Source of the DNA: Galactobacillus timonensis
Lineage (GTDB): Bacteria; Bacillota_I; Bacilli_A; Erysipelotrichales; Erysipelotrichaceae
DNA: 64,000 bases
Reading direction: 5' to 3'
Assembly (NCBI RefSeq): GCF_900240265.1
Contig: NZ_LT964739.1
Location: 613,948 to 677,947, forward strand
Below, one piece after another: positions 16,712-25,593 of this stretch (its first letter is position 1; each line of letters begins with the position of its first letter). A program made the position numbers and the translations under genes. The notes under the pieces are model-generated. The model saw nothing but the letters and a program-made list of their open reading frames with translations. It did no database searches and had not been told where the DNA came from.

Positions 16712-17635
16712 TCAATACCGCTCATTGAAGTTCAGTGGACGACTGCTGAGCTCAAACGCCTCTTTTGCCGACGAAACCTGTGCCCTAAACAGCCTTGAAA
16801 ACAACTCCGGCTGATTGAGACGCACAACCGCCGAATCATAGGACATCCGTTGCGCCGAAGGGAAGAGGCGGCTCATGTTTTCCGCACTGCTCACATCGAG
16901 AATGACGCGCTGGCGCATCGTCAAGGCAGTATTGACCAGCTTCCAGATTGCCAGCGAATCCGTATAGACAAGCTCATCGATCCAACCGTCACGGCCCCGC
17001 ATCGAAATTACCGCATAGCCATGAAGCTGGTTGTCTTCGCCATAGTAGCCGACAAGCCTGCCCCCGACCGCATTGACCTCCCGCTGCAGATTCTCAAAGT
17101 AGCGAAGGGTGCGCGCCTTGAAACCGTTAAAGCGGCGAATATAGGTACTGTATACCTTCAGAAGATCGCCTGCCGGCACATCATAGACAATGCCGTCCCG
17201 CGACAGCTCGCGGCAGTCCGGCCGCTGCAGAAGATAGCGCTGCCGCGTATAGACAGGCTCAAATCCCCATTGCGCATAGTTATCCACCGTATCGATGCCG
17301 TTGGGAACGATCAGGGTCACAAGCTCCTGATGACTGCAGGCATCAACGACCGTATCCATCAGCCGGTGCATCCGCCCATGGCCCCGGCAGTCAGGAACCG
17401 TACAGGCACCCGAAATGACACTTGCCTGCAGAATTCTGCCATTGAACAGAAGCGAATGACGGATCCGGAACACTTCCGCCGCAATCATTCCGTTTTCCAC
17501 ATCGACATAGGCATCCTGCGGACGAATGACATTGTCAAAAAACACATCCGCCCAGGCCCGGCTGCGGTTCGTCCAGCAGCGCTCATAGACCTCCTTCAGA
17601 TCCTGCGTACGGAAATCAACGGCCAGCTGGATCAT
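16712..17635 (-). CDS. GNAT-family N-acetyltransferase (Eis-like architecture)
   Basis: A 307-residue protein with an N-terminal GNAT domain (residues about 5-140; the acetyl-CoA loop is VPDCRGHGRMHRLMD, matching R/Q-x-x-G-x-G/A). This is followed by a second acetyltransferase-like half, as in Eis-type enzymes. The GFEPVYTRQRYLL stretch ends the first domain. Substrate unknown. It is the last gene of the whiA operon and overlaps the preceding small membrane protein gene by 20 bases, suggesting coupled translation. No resistance function should be assumed. Confidence 0.7.
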   Translation of the reverse strand: MIQLAVDFRTQDLKEVYERCWTNRSRAWADVFFDNVIRPQDAYVDVENGMIAAEVFRIRHSLLFNGRILQASVISGACTVPDCRGHGRMHRLMDTVVDACSHQELVTLIVPNGIDTVDNYAQWGFEPVYTRQRYLLQRPDCRELSRDGIVYDVPAGDLLKVYSTYIRRFNGFKARTLRYFENLQREVNAVGGRLVGYYGEDNQLHGYAVISMRGRDGWIDELVYTDSLAIWKLVNTALTMRQRVILDVSSAENMSRLFPSAQRMSYDSAVVRLNQPELFSRLFRAQVSSAKEAFELSSRPLNFNERY

Positions 17636-17924
17636 GTTCCGTGTCCTTTTCTTCTTCGCTCACTTTTTTCGTAAAGCTGGCATCGATGACGTTGATGCTT
17701 TCAGGCTCCGAGTCTGACAGTTCTTTCTTCTCTTCGTTGAGGACCTTTCTGCCAAGCTGCTCCGCCTGCGACACATCATGACGCGTACGCATAAAGCCGG
17801 CAAAGGCAATGACAACCGCAATTGTCGCCACCGGCGTATATTTTCTTGCCCCGATATAGAAAATGATGATGATCGCCACCGCCAGGGCAAATGCGATGAG
17901 GATTTTCTTCTTACTGCTGTTCAT
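17616..17924 (-). CDS. small two-span membrane protein of unknown function
   Basis: A 102-residue protein. After a short lysine-rich start there are two adjacent hydrophobic spans (IAFALAVAIIIIFYIG and VATIAVVIAFAGF). The cytoplasmic or external tail is acidic and Lys/Glu-rich (about residues 50-102). I do not recognise a family. The overlaps with both neighbours (14 bases with whiA, 20 with the GNAT gene) and its place in the whiA operon make it a real gene. A membrane-anchored partner in cell-envelope control is possible but unsupported. Confidence 0.65.
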   Translation of the reverse strand: MNSSKKKILIAFALAVAIIIIFYIGARKYTPVATIAVVIAFAGFMRTRHDVSQAEQLGRKVLNEEKKELSDSEPESINVIDASFTKKVSEEEKDTEHDPAGR

Positions 17925-18870
17925 TGTGTTCCACCTGCCTTATCTTTTCCGCAAGCTCATGAATCCTGACGAAGCGGTGCTTCAGACCCGACTTGCTCAC
18001 AGGGGAACCGGTCTTTTGAAGGAACAGTTCCGCCAGCTCATTGAGCGTCGCCTCCGGATTTTCCCTGCGCAGCTCCATCACTTCCTTGAGCTTCGGGTCC
18101 ATACTGCGCATATCCATATGCTCTTCCAGCAGCTGAATGTCTTCCAGCTGCCGGCCCGCCGCCTGCATGCTTTTGACTTCATTTGCCACATCCACGTTAT
18201 TGAGACGCTGAATGTTGTTGCTCATGTCGCGCGAGATGCGTTCATTCTCGAATGCCATCAGCTGCTGGTCCGCACCGATGACGCGCAGAAAGTCGCCGAT
18301 CTTCTCCGCCGCCTTCACATAGACGATGCTGTGGCCGCGCCGCTCAATCTGCTTCGAAGGAATGTAGAAGCGCTCCAGCAGTTCCATCAGAAATGACGCA
18401 TGTGCCGGGTTTGCCGCCTTGATCTCAAGATGGTAGGAACTTGTCGAAGGCGAATTGACCGAGCCGTCCGCCATAAACGCCCCCCGCAGATAGCAGCGTG
18501 CACAGTTGTCCTTGGCCACGATCGTCTTCAGCGGCCTGTCCAGAAGGCCTCTGGCACTGTAAATGCCGAGATCCTTGAGAATATCCGTCACCGGCCCGTA
18601 GACCCTGAGAATATAGACAAGATTCTTGTGCAGATTCATCTTGCGCCGCACCATCGGCTCGATGCGCACCTCCGCAAACCTCTCCCTTAGCAGCCGGTAC
18701 ACGCACCGCGAAACAGGCGCATTCTCCGTCTGCACCAGCAGTGTCATGCCCTCATGCGTAATCGAAAGCGAAGAAGTAAGCTGAATCAGAGCCGAAAGCT
18801 CCGCCCGCGCCTCATCGCCCTCCGCCTTGAGCAGAGAAGTTTCAAGTTTTACGTCCTGGGTAAATGACAT
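17911..18870 (-). CDS. whiA: DNA-binding protein WhiA
   Basis: A 319-residue WhiA homologue: N-terminal half with a LAGLIDADG-homing-endonuclease-like fold lacking nuclease function (RCYLRGAFMADGSVNSP is the degenerate LAGLIDADG-like segment), then a C-terminal helix-turn-helix (PEATLNELAELF...PVSKSGLKHRFVRIHELA). In Firmicutes WhiA affects cell division and chromosome segregation. It overlaps yvcK by one base. The gene triad rapZ-yvcK-whiA is conserved across Firmicutes and Actinobacteria. Confidence 0.95.
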   Translation of the reverse strand: MSFTQDVKLETSLLKAEGDEARAELSALIQLTSSLSITHEGMTLLVQTENAPVSRCVYRLLRERFAEVRIEPMVRRKMNLHKNLVYILRVYGPVTDILKDLGIYSARGLLDRPLKTIVAKDNCARCYLRGAFMADGSVNSPSTSSYHLEIKAANPAHASFLMELLERFYIPSKQIERRGHSIVYVKAAEKIGDFLRVIGADQQLMAFENERISRDMSNNIQRLNNVDVANEVKSMQAAGRQLEDIQLLEEHMDMRSMDPKLKEVMELRRENPEATLNELAELFLQKTGSPVSKSGLKHRFVRIHELAEKIRQVEHNEQQ

Positions 18871-19817
18871 CAGATCTCCTGCAGAAGGTCCCGCACCGCC
18901 GCCTCAATCCGCTGTGGATCATGGCGGATCAGATCATTGTCAAACGTCAGCAGATGCTTGGGATAAATAGCGTAATCATGCGACGCATCACGCACCATGA
19001 CCGGCGTACTGTCCTGTGCCGCATAGCGTTCCACTGCCGATTGCGGCAGTGGATCATCCGCCACCACGACGCCATCGACACATGCGCCATGATCGATCAA
19101 AGCCCGGACATGATCTTCAACACTGTAGCCGTCGGTTTCCCCGGGCTGCGTCATGGCGTTGCAGAAATAAATGCGTCGTGCCCGTGTCTTTTGAATGGCA
19201 TCACAGATATCGGGGATGATCACGTTTGGAAGAATGGATGTATAAACGGAACCGATGCCGTAGATGATCAGATCCGCATCCAGAATCGCTTCCACAGCCT
19301 CCGGTGTCGCCTTGACGTCGCAGTCATAGAACACCTTCTTGATATGGTTGTTCATGTTGGGAATGTTGGCTTCACCGCGTACGATAACGCCGTCATCCAT
19401 GCGTGCATAAAGTTCAATGACCTGGGTCGTAGCCGGAATGATGCGGCCCTTGACGTTGAGGACGGCGCCGATCTTCTGAACGGCTTCAAAGAAGCTGCCG
19501 CACTGCTTCGTCATGGCGGTCAGAATCAGGTTGCCAAGGTTGTGTCCCTGCACATCCTGTTCCGTCCCGTCCGGATCTTCGAAGCGGAAGTTCATCAGGT
19601 CGCTCATCATCGACTCTTCCGCAGCCAGAGCAGTCATGACGTTGCGGATATCGCCCATGGCGGGGATATGAAACTGCCGCCGCAGACGGCCCGTCGATCC
19701 GCCGTCATCCGCGACGGTGACGATGGCTGTGATGTCGATGTTGTCAATATTCTTGATGCCGCGGCAGATGGTGCTCTGCCCATGGCCGCCGCCGATCACG
19801 ACTACCTTCTTATTCAT
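18870..19817 (-). CDS. yvcK: YvcK/GlmR-family UDP-sugar-binding protein
   Basis: A 315-residue protein of the YvcK (GlmR, CofD-like) family, opening with VVVIGGGHGQSTICRG and followed by VTVADDGGSTGRLR, the phosphate-binding part. Family members bind UDP-GlcNAc and regulate carbon flow into cell-wall precursors, being needed on gluconeogenic carbon sources. GlmR acts on GlmS in B. subtilis; here glmU, the maker of UDP-GlcNAc, is 18 kb away and truncated. The gene overlaps rapZ by eight bases. Confidence 0.93.
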   Translation of the reverse strand: MNKKVVVIGGGHGQSTICRGIKNIDNIDITAIVTVADDGGSTGRLRRQFHIPAMGDIRNVMTALAAEESMMSDLMNFRFEDPDGTEQDVQGHNLGNLILTAMTKQCGSFFEAVQKIGAVLNVKGRIIPATTQVIELYARMDDGVIVRGEANIPNMNNHIKKVFYDCDVKATPEAVEAILDADLIIYGIGSVYTSILPNVIIPDICDAIQKTRARRIYFCNAMTQPGETDGYSVEDHVRALIDHGACVDGVVVADDPLPQSAVERYAAQDSTPVMVRDASHDYAIYPKHLLTFDNDLIRHDPQRIEAAVRDLLQEI

Positions 19818-20679
19818 GCGTCAGCCACTCCTTCTCGTCACGGTGCGACTTGTATACGTGATATGTGGTCTTGTAGTGGTCATACAGGAAGTTGGTAATG
19901 GCCACGGAACGATGCTGACCGCCCGTACATCCGATGGCAACCGTAAAGTGATTCTTGCCTTCCTTTACATACTGGGCAAAGGAATAGTCAAGAAACGACA
20001 GAAGACGCTTCAGAAACTCCTGCGTCTCAGGTTTGTCCATGACGTAGTGATAGACGTTGTCATCGTTGCCGGAAAAGATGCGCAGCTTCGGCTCCCAGTA
20101 CGGATTCGGCAGGAAACGGACATCGATCATCAGATCCGCATCCATCGGCACACCGTACTTGTATCCGAAGGAGACGAAGCTGATCGAAAACGAAGGCGCC
20201 GCATCCTTCGAAAAGTACTGCTCAATCATCTGCTTAATATCATGCGCAGATGTAAACGACGTATCAATGGTAACGAAGGAGGAGTTGTTGGTCTGCGACA
20301 GCATCTGCCGCTCCACTGCGATCGCCTCTTCCAGCGTATTTGCCGTATTGCTCAGAAGCAGCGGATGAATGCGCCGCGTCTGCTTGTAGCGGTGAATCAG
20401 GACGCTGTCTGCCGCATCCAGGAACATGACCCTGACTTCAATGCCCTGCCCCTTCAACGTCCGCAGGAAGACCGGAAAGTCCGCCGCACTCGTCGAAAGC
20501 GCAATATAGCTGTAGCGCGGATCGGTACTGGTCTCGATCATATCAACCAGCAGCGACAGCAGCTGAATCGGAAAATTCTCGATGACGTGGTATCCCATGT
20601 CTTCAAGAATACTCATCGCCGTCGACTTGCCGGCGCCGCTCATTCCACTGACAAGAACTACATGTTTCGTTTTTTCCAT
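19810..20679 (-). CDS. rapZ: RNase adapter protein RapZ (YvcJ)
   Basis: A 289-residue nucleotide-binding protein with Walker A GMSGAGKST at the N-terminus and the RapZ C-terminal domain (VAIGCTGGQHRSVAI). In Proteobacteria RapZ directs small-RNA decay controlling glmS; in Firmicutes YvcJ hydrolyses GTP and its target is less clear. GGAGG lies upstream of the ATG. It is the first gene of the overlapping rapZ-yvcK-whiA-membrane protein-GNAT operon. Confidence 0.94.
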   Translation of the reverse strand: MEKTKHVVLVSGMSGAGKSTAMSILEDMGYHVIENFPIQLLSLLVDMIETSTDPRYSYIALSTSAADFPVFLRTLKGQGIEVRVMFLDAADSVLIHRYKQTRRIHPLLLSNTANTLEEAIAVERQMLSQTNNSSFVTIDTSFTSAHDIKQMIEQYFSKDAAPSFSISFVSFGYKYGVPMDADLMIDVRFLPNPYWEPKLRIFSGNDDNVYHYVMDKPETQEFLKRLLSFLDYSFAQYVKEGKNHFTVAIGCTGGQHRSVAITNFLYDHYKTTYHVYKSHRDEKEWLTHE

Positions 20680-20696
20680 AGATCGGCCTCCGGATC

Positions 20697-20705
20697 ATTT
20701 TAGCA
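20697..20705 (-). promoter_or_regulatory. extended -10 promoter of rapZ
   Basis: On the minus strand TGCTAAAAT, an extended -10 element, lies 17 bases upstream of the rapZ ATG and just after the upstream terminator. The -35 box is poor. Confidence 0.45.
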
Positions 20706-20718
20706 TGCACAGGCCGCA

Positions 20719-20757
20719 GAAAAACCAGGTCCCCGTTTAACAACGAAGACCCGGTTA
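20719..20757 (-). terminator. terminator after the tandem AAA+ gene
   Basis: On the minus strand AACCGGGTCT and GGACCTGGTT form a 10-base-pair stem with two G-U pairs, followed by TTTTTC. Confidence 0.75.
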
Positions 20758-20790
20758 ATAATTCATGGGATTCCGTTACGATCCGCTCCC

Positions 20791-22890
20791 TCAGGCGTCT
20801 TCCTTCTCTTCGGCCTCATCCATCTTCAGATCAAAGTCAGAGAGACGCAGCTCATCGAGCTTCTGACCCGGATCCTTCATGACGCGTTCCGCCTGATGGA
20901 GAATCGCCTCCTCAATCGTATTTCTTGCGAAGCGCCCGTTGCCTGCTTCTTCGGCACGGGTACTCTGCACTTCCGTAAAGTAATCCAGCAGCGGCTTGCG
21001 CGCATCGTCAGCGATGACGTAGCCCTTGCCTTTGGCCTGCAGATCAGCAATCTGCAGCAATTCTTCGCCGGTATAGTCCGGGAAGTCGATCTGATTCGGG
21101 AAGCGTGACTTCAGACCGCTGTTAGCGTCAAGGAACTCCTTCATCTCCCGCTTATAGCCGGCAAGGATCACGATCAGATCGCCGCGATAGTCTTCCATTG
21201 CCTTCACGATTGTATCAATCGCTTCCAGGCCGAAGCTGTCGTTACTGCCGCGGTAGAGGGAATACGCCTCATCAATGAACAGGACGCCGCCCAGCGCCGA
21301 CTTGATGACGCTCATCGTTAACGGTGCCGTCTGACCGACGTATTGCGCCACCAGGTCCGCCCGCGTCACTTCCACAAGCTGACCCTGACTCAGGGCTCCG
21401 ATCGCCTTCATATACCGTGCCAGAAGACGTGCAATCGTCGTCTTTCCTGTACCCGGATTTCCGGTAAAGATCATGTGCCGCGACACTTCCGCAGCTTTCA
21501 GACCCTGGGCCCTGCGCAGCTGATTGAGAGCGATATGCGACTGCAGCGAGTGAATATAATCTTTGATCGGCTTCAGGCCGACGATTTCATCCAGTTCCGC
21601 ATTCACCGCATCGATTTCCTCCTGCGACGTACGTGAACGAAGCAGCGAAACCTTCTGATCCCCAAACTGTGCACACGGCTTATCATCCACAAGCCTGACC
21701 GGCACCGGTTTGCTCAGGTCAACATCGTTATGGAGAACATATTCTGAAAGAACAACATAGAAGTCATTGAACAGCGAATTGATCGCATCCGCACCCGCCG
21801 ACTTATCGTAGTTCTTCACGATCCAATCGCTAACCGCATCATCCAACCGGATATCGAGCTTCAGCTGCCCCTGCACACGTTCCATGAAGTTCTGCCGCTG
21901 CGCAGAAACATAGGCCGCCGCCGAAGAAGCATCAAACGCATCGAGCTTCACCGTATCAAGGACGTGATAGAGAAAATCGGCTCCGAAGGCATCCTGCACC
22001 GCCGACGTACCCTTCGACGTCAGAAACACAAGATAGAAGCCTTCCGCCGAAAAATGATCCACCGCATCCTTCACAAGACCCGTCTGATTTTCAACGAGTA
22101 CGCCCTTGTTCAGAACATAGCGCTTTGACAGCGTCATCGTACCCTTGCATACGAGGTCATTGATCATCCGCAGAAACGGTGCAAAGCCGCTTTCGAAGTT
22201 TTCGAAGGTAATAATTCTGCCCTCTCCGGAAAGCGCCTGATACAGATCCTGAAGGAAGATGCCTTCCTGCGCCGCCGAAGAATACTGACTCAGATCCAGC
22301 GTATATACCTCGTCACTGCCGAGCAGCTGATGTGCGTTCATGCGCTGTGCCATCGTCTTGACGCTGACGTGGCGTCCGGATCCGTTGGGACCCGTGACGA
22401 GAATGACATTCTTTGCCTGACCCTTGCCCGTCCCCATGACATAGGGGCGCCGGAACGCAGCACACAGCGAATGGACCGCATCTTTCTGACCGATGATGCG
22501 TTCGTTCATTTCCTTTTCAATCTGCTGAAAAGCCTCAGCGTCATTGATCTCTTCTGTCTGCGGCTTTTCTTCCGTATCCTTTTCCGACAGTCCGTAATCT
22601 TCACGGATCTCTTCCTGCATACGTTCCATGTCCTGGCTGCTGAGACCGTTTTCTTTGGACATCTGTTCCAGATCTTTCTGCTGGCTGTTCAGGATCTTTT
22701 TGAGCTCATGAAAGGCATTGTCCGCCGACCTGAGCATACCGTTAGTTACGGAAGAAGACATTTCGCCGCCATCCTTCTTTGCGCTGCCGTCGTCGAGACT
22801 GGTCACGGTTGTGTCGCTGCCGCTCAATGTGCGGCGCTTGCCCATGACTTCGCGGTAGAGCCGCTGCTTTTCGTCATCGAGATCACTCAT
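20791..22890 (-). CDS. two-module AAA+ ATPase (degenerate ClpB-like module plus CbxX/SpoVK module)
   Basis: A 699-residue protein. Residues 1-125 are charged and coiled-coil-like. Residues about 130-390 form a first AAA+ module resembling the second domain of ClpB/ClpC (ERIIGQKDAV), but its P-loop reads GPNGSGRHVS, lacking the Lys-Ser/Thr needed to hold ATP. Residues about 430-690 are a complete CbxX/CfqX-SpoVK type module: GNPGTGKTTIARLLA, Walker B GGVLFIDEAYSL and sensor NGRFARN. CbxX proteins act as remodelling ATPases (Rubisco activase, type VII EccA, SpoVK). The pairing with an XpaC-like membrane protein just upstream (four-base overlap) suggests a membrane-linked remodelling machine. 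Its client is unknown. Confidence 0.75.
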   Translation of the reverse strand: MSDLDDEKQRLYREVMGKRRTLSGSDTTVTSLDDGSAKKDGGEMSSSVTNGMLRSADNAFHELKKILNSQQKDLEQMSKENGLSSQDMERMQEEIREDYGLSEKDTEEKPQTEEINDAEAFQQIEKEMNERIIGQKDAVHSLCAAFRRPYVMGTGKGQAKNVILVTGPNGSGRHVSVKTMAQRMNAHQLLGSDEVYTLDLSQYSSAAQEGIFLQDLYQALSGEGRIITFENFESGFAPFLRMINDLVCKGTMTLSKRYVLNKGVLVENQTGLVKDAVDHFSAEGFYLVFLTSKGTSAVQDAFGADFLYHVLDTVKLDAFDASSAAAYVSAQRQNFMERVQGQLKLDIRLDDAVSDWIVKNYDKSAGADAINSLFNDFYVVLSEYVLHNDVDLSKPVPVRLVDDKPCAQFGDQKVSLLRSRTSQEEIDAVNAELDEIVGLKPIKDYIHSLQSHIALNQLRRAQGLKAAEVSRHMIFTGNPGTGKTTIARLLARYMKAIGALSQGQLVEVTRADLVAQYVGQTAPLTMSVIKSALGGVLFIDEAYSLYRGSNDSFGLEAIDTIVKAMEDYRGDLIVILAGYKREMKEFLDANSGLKSRFPNQIDFPDYTGEELLQIADLQAKGKGYVIADDARKPLLDYFTEVQSTRAEEAGNGRFARNTIEEAILHQAERVMKDPGQKLDELRLSDFDLKMDEAEEKEDA

Positions 22891-24002
22891 ACAGACTCCT
22901 GTGACTTTTCTTCATTGTTCTGCTGCTTTTTTAGCATCGCAGCGATATCGTTTTCATCCGACATGCCGTCTCTTCTGAGCATGGCATCGAGGGTATTCAT
23001 ATCTGCCGCAAGATTGCTCGAGTCATATTCCGACATAGAAGGAATCAGACGTTCCCGCATCGCCGCATTGATGTGATTGATCGTCTTCTTGAGATTTTCC
23101 TCATTCTCTTTGTAGTTGGGATCCGTAGCCACATTCTGCATCTTCGTATACTGCCTGAGAATCTGAATCAGATACGGAAGATAGGTCTCATAAAGCTTTG
23201 TCAGCTTATCACTGCTCTTGGGAAACTTCTCTTCCAGTTCCCCAAGCTGCTTCAAAAGCGCCGACGTCTCATACAGAGAATTACTGATCGCCTCATCCGG
23301 AATATCATTGTTCAGTTCATTGATCGTTTCCCTGAATTTTTCTGCGCGTGAATGCGGCACATCCTTCGCCGCGTTCTGTGCGGCGCCCGTGTCTTTTGAG
23401 TGGACGCTGGTATCCGTGTCATCCGCAAACCGCTCGCCTGACTTTACAAACTCCGCATCCACGACCGGGCCGCTTGTATTAGTATTTGTTGAAGCGAAAT
23501 CCATGCTGTAGGCAGCACTGCCCTCCGAAGCGTTTTTGGCAAGATCCAGCAGCGCATCGAACATGCAGTTGTAAAGATCGCCGTTGGCGGCACGGAAATT
23601 TTCCATGTTGGCATAGCGCTTTCTTCCCATGCTTACCTGCAGCTGTTCCATCGAGCGATAGTTGTCATTCGGATTTGTCAGAAGAATATGCGTACCGTTG
23701 ACGACCAGTTCCACTGTCCGCGTCGTCCGATAGCGTTTCATAAGATAGACGTTGACACGTGCCTTCTTATCTGCAGAATGCAGGGTATCGCCGCTGGTGT
23801 AGCGTGTACGGGAGCGGCCGGAAAAGCGTGTACCGCGGTGCGTTTCGCTTTTGGCGGAGGAAGAATTCCGGATCAGTGCAATGACTGCCCAAAGGCCGAG
23901 AACGATGGCGAGCAGCGGCAGAAAACCCTCAATGATGCTGGGAAAAAATATTAATAGGAAGATAATCCAAAACCAGCTGCCGTTGTTTGATCTTCTGCCC
24001 AT
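22887..24002 (-). CDS. membrane protein with a C-terminal XpaC-like domain
   Basis: A 371-residue protein. Two hydrophobic segments at residues about 10-45 anchor it (WFWIIFLLIFFPSIIEG, then LLAIVLGLWAVIALI), and a basic stretch follows. A poorly conserved middle ends near residue 220. The C-terminal 150 residues resemble the XpaC (5-bromo-4-chloroindolyl phosphate hydrolysis) family: long helices around a KLYETYLPYLIQILRQY core. XpaC proteins usually partner TelA. Here the partner gene is a tandem AAA+ ATPase whose start overlaps by four bases. The family call is tentative. Confidence 0.55.
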   Translation of the reverse strand: MGRRSNNGSWFWIIFLLIFFPSIIEGFLPLLAIVLGLWAVIALIRNSSSAKSETHRGTRFSGRSRTRYTSGDTLHSADKKARVNVYLMKRYRTTRTVELVVNGTHILLTNPNDNYRSMEQLQVSMGRKRYANMENFRAANGDLYNCMFDALLDLAKNASEGSAAYSMDFASTNTNTSGPVVDAEFVKSGERFADDTDTSVHSKDTGAAQNAAKDVPHSRAEKFRETINELNNDIPDEAISNSLYETSALLKQLGELEEKFPKSSDKLTKLYETYLPYLIQILRQYTKMQNVATDPNYKENEENLKKTINHINAAMRERLIPSMSEYDSSNLAADMNTLDAMLRRDGMSDENDIAAMLKKQQNNEEKSQESV

Positions 24003-24021
24003 AATTACCTCTTCGTTGTGA

Positions 24022-24030
24022 ATTATATCA
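24022..24030 (-). promoter_or_regulatory. extended -10 promoter of the XpaC-like/AAA+ operon
   Basis: On the minus strand TGATATAAT gives a full extended -10 element 19 bases before the ATG at 24002, with GAGG at the ribosome site. Confidence 0.6.
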
Positions 24031-24224
24031 TAGGCTTTTTTCAGAAAAACAACAGGGTGAGGGGGGATCGATCAACGTTCTCTGAAATTACCCTAAACAT
24101 TTTAGAAACGGCCGCCCGTGTTCTTCAGTCCCACCGGCGCAGTGGAAACAGAAAAGAAAAAACAAAACCCGGGAAAAGACTGTTGAAAGCAGTCGTTTCA
24201 GTTCTGCTCAACGTAGATCGTGTT

Positions 24225-24646
24225 GTTTTCCGTAGTCGACCGTTACAGTTGTGGCGGACTCGGAAGGATTCGGCCCTGTTACCTTGTCACGCTTCTGGGT
24301 CGCTTCGGCGACAGCCTGCGAATATGCGGAGCCGCTCGCTCCCAGCGCCGCATCCCGTTCCCTTGCGGCCAGCGCCTGACTCATCAGCTCGAGGCCGCCT
24401 TGCTGGAAGCGTAGAATCCGCTTGCCACGGAAGCTTCGCACCCTGCAATGAAAGAAACGTTGATGATCGCTCCGCTCTTCTTTGCACGCATGACGGCAAG
24501 CACCTTTTGAATCAGCGCAATGGGGCCGAAGAGACTGGTGCTGTACATCTACGATAACATCCACGGTATGAAAGCGGCCATGCATGCATCAAAGGTCTTC
24601 AGCATCGAAGCCGCATCTTTCAGATCCATCGGCAGAAATAAGCGAA
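24225..24646 (-). pseudogene. short-chain dehydrogenase/reductase remnant
   Basis: On the minus strand, pieces of a classical SDR can be read in changing frames: LFLPMDLKDAASMLKTFD near 24640-24585, then GRFHTVDVIV, then SLFGPIALIQKVLAVMRAKK and SGAIINVSFIAG leading to the catalytic-type GFYASSKAA near 24390. A frameshift follows into GLELMSQALAARERDAAL. The NNAG segment and the nucleotide-binding N-terminus are missing. At least three frame changes and an internal deletion show that the gene is dead. The rest of 24031-24720 contains no other convincing coding sequence. Confidence 0.72.
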
Positions 24647-24658
24647 GGAAGAGCGAAA

Positions 24659-24692
24659 GAAAAGAACAGACTCCTCTTTTGGAATCTGTTCC
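24659..24692 (-). terminator. terminator of the unknown gene at 24.7-25.5 kb
   Basis: GAACAGATTCC (24691-24681) pairs with GGAGTCTGTTC (24674-24664) over 11 positions on the minus strand, followed by TTTTCTTT. Confidence 0.85.
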
Positions 24693-24720
24693 TTCATCAC
24701 GCCTGTTGAACATGGATCTC

Positions 24721-25491
24721 TTATCTCTGCCGCGGCAGATGCCACATTTCAGAAAGGCTCAGAAATTCGATGCGGTCCGCATTGGCCTTGGCCTGACGGC
24801 GCTGCTCCTGCAGATTTCCATCGAAGCGTTCGCGGCGGATATCGCGGTTCATCATATAAAGAACATACGCCAGTTTCTTCATATAGAACCATAACACGAT
24901 GTACTCCCGGATCAGCGGCTCCCGATCATCGGTGACGGCCAGCGACGCGGCAGCGGTTTCCTTCAGCTGTTTCGAGGAGGCAATCATTTCTTCCAGCAGC
25001 CGATCATAATTGCTGTAGCGCTGACCGTCCACCTGCCGCTGCAGACGTCCCGCCTTCTCAGTCGCAAACTGCTGCCAGACGGAGACGATCTGATCCGCAT
25101 CCTTCGCCTCCATGACGACAATCTGGTTTCTGTAGGGATACAGCAGCGCACCCTGCTCCGTCAAACAGTAATAGAGACCGCGCGCCGTAATATAGCTGTA
25201 ATCGTTGGCCGGAACCAGAATCAAAGCCCTGTCATCTTCGAACAGAAGATACGGCACACGGATCGGCCGCCCCTCGAGCTTGAAAATATCCTTATAGTGA
25301 ATGATCCGGTTGGAGATGGCACCCTTCTGAACATCCGTCCCTTTGCCCGCAATCAGATATACATCCGGTGACACGGCAAGTATCTGTTGAAACGCGGAAT
25401 CAATTTCCGCCTCCGGCGCACCGGAATAATCTTTTAAAGGACCCTTGTACTCACAAGTCTCTGCTCCTTCAATGATATCCTGTATTGTCAT
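24721..25491 (-). CDS. hypothetical protein, 256 residues
   Basis: I do not recognise a family. The protein is soluble, without signal peptide or membrane span. Residues 1-145 look alpha/beta (SPDVYLIAGKGTDVQKGAI, YKDIFKL, PYLLFEDDRALILV) and might be a PH-like or nucleotide-sensing domain. Residues 145-256 are helical with many charged and Gln residues. The gene has its own extended -10 promoter and terminator, so it is a single-gene unit, divergent from addB. A leader hairpin covers part of its ribosome binding site. Confidence 0.6.
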   Translation of the reverse strand: MTIQDIIEGAETCEYKGPLKDYSGAPEAEIDSAFQQILAVSPDVYLIAGKGTDVQKGAISNRIIHYKDIFKLEGRPIRVPYLLFEDDRALILVPANDYSYITARGLYYCLTEQGALLYPYRNQIVVMEAKDADQIVSVWQQFATEKAGRLQRQVDGQRYSNYDRLLEEMIASSKQLKETAAASLAVTDDREPLIREYIVLWFYMKKLAYVLYMMNRDIRRERFDGNLQEQRRQAKANADRIEFLSLSEMWHLPRQR

Positions 25492-25540
25492 AGCGCTGCT
25501 TTCCTTCCCGTATTTTAACCGGGAATGCTTGGTTCATAAA

Positions 25541-25549
25541 ATTATATCA
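25541..25549 (-). promoter_or_regulatory. extended -10 promoter of the unknown gene
   Basis: On the minus strand TGATATAAT lies 50 bases before the ATG at 25491. The leader between them contains a small hairpin (TTCCCG with CGGGAA) whose 3' arm runs into the GGAAGGAAAG ribosome site. Confidence 0.55.
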
Positions 25550-25593
25550 TTTATCTTATTATTGACTGGCATAAATTTACGACATTCTGCTGC

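Noticed and set aside
16518..16715. 65-codon frames on the minus strand between gap and the GNAT gene
   Set aside because: They cross a clear terminator and the gap promoter.
16712..17635. Aminoglycoside-resistance Eis enzyme
   Set aside because: Only the two-part GNAT layout is similar; the family is broad and nothing in the neighbourhood suggests resistance.
24018..24557. 179-codon plus-strand frame
   Set aside because: It is antisense to the dehydrogenase remnant, Arg/Ser-rich and overlaps a minus-strand promoter.
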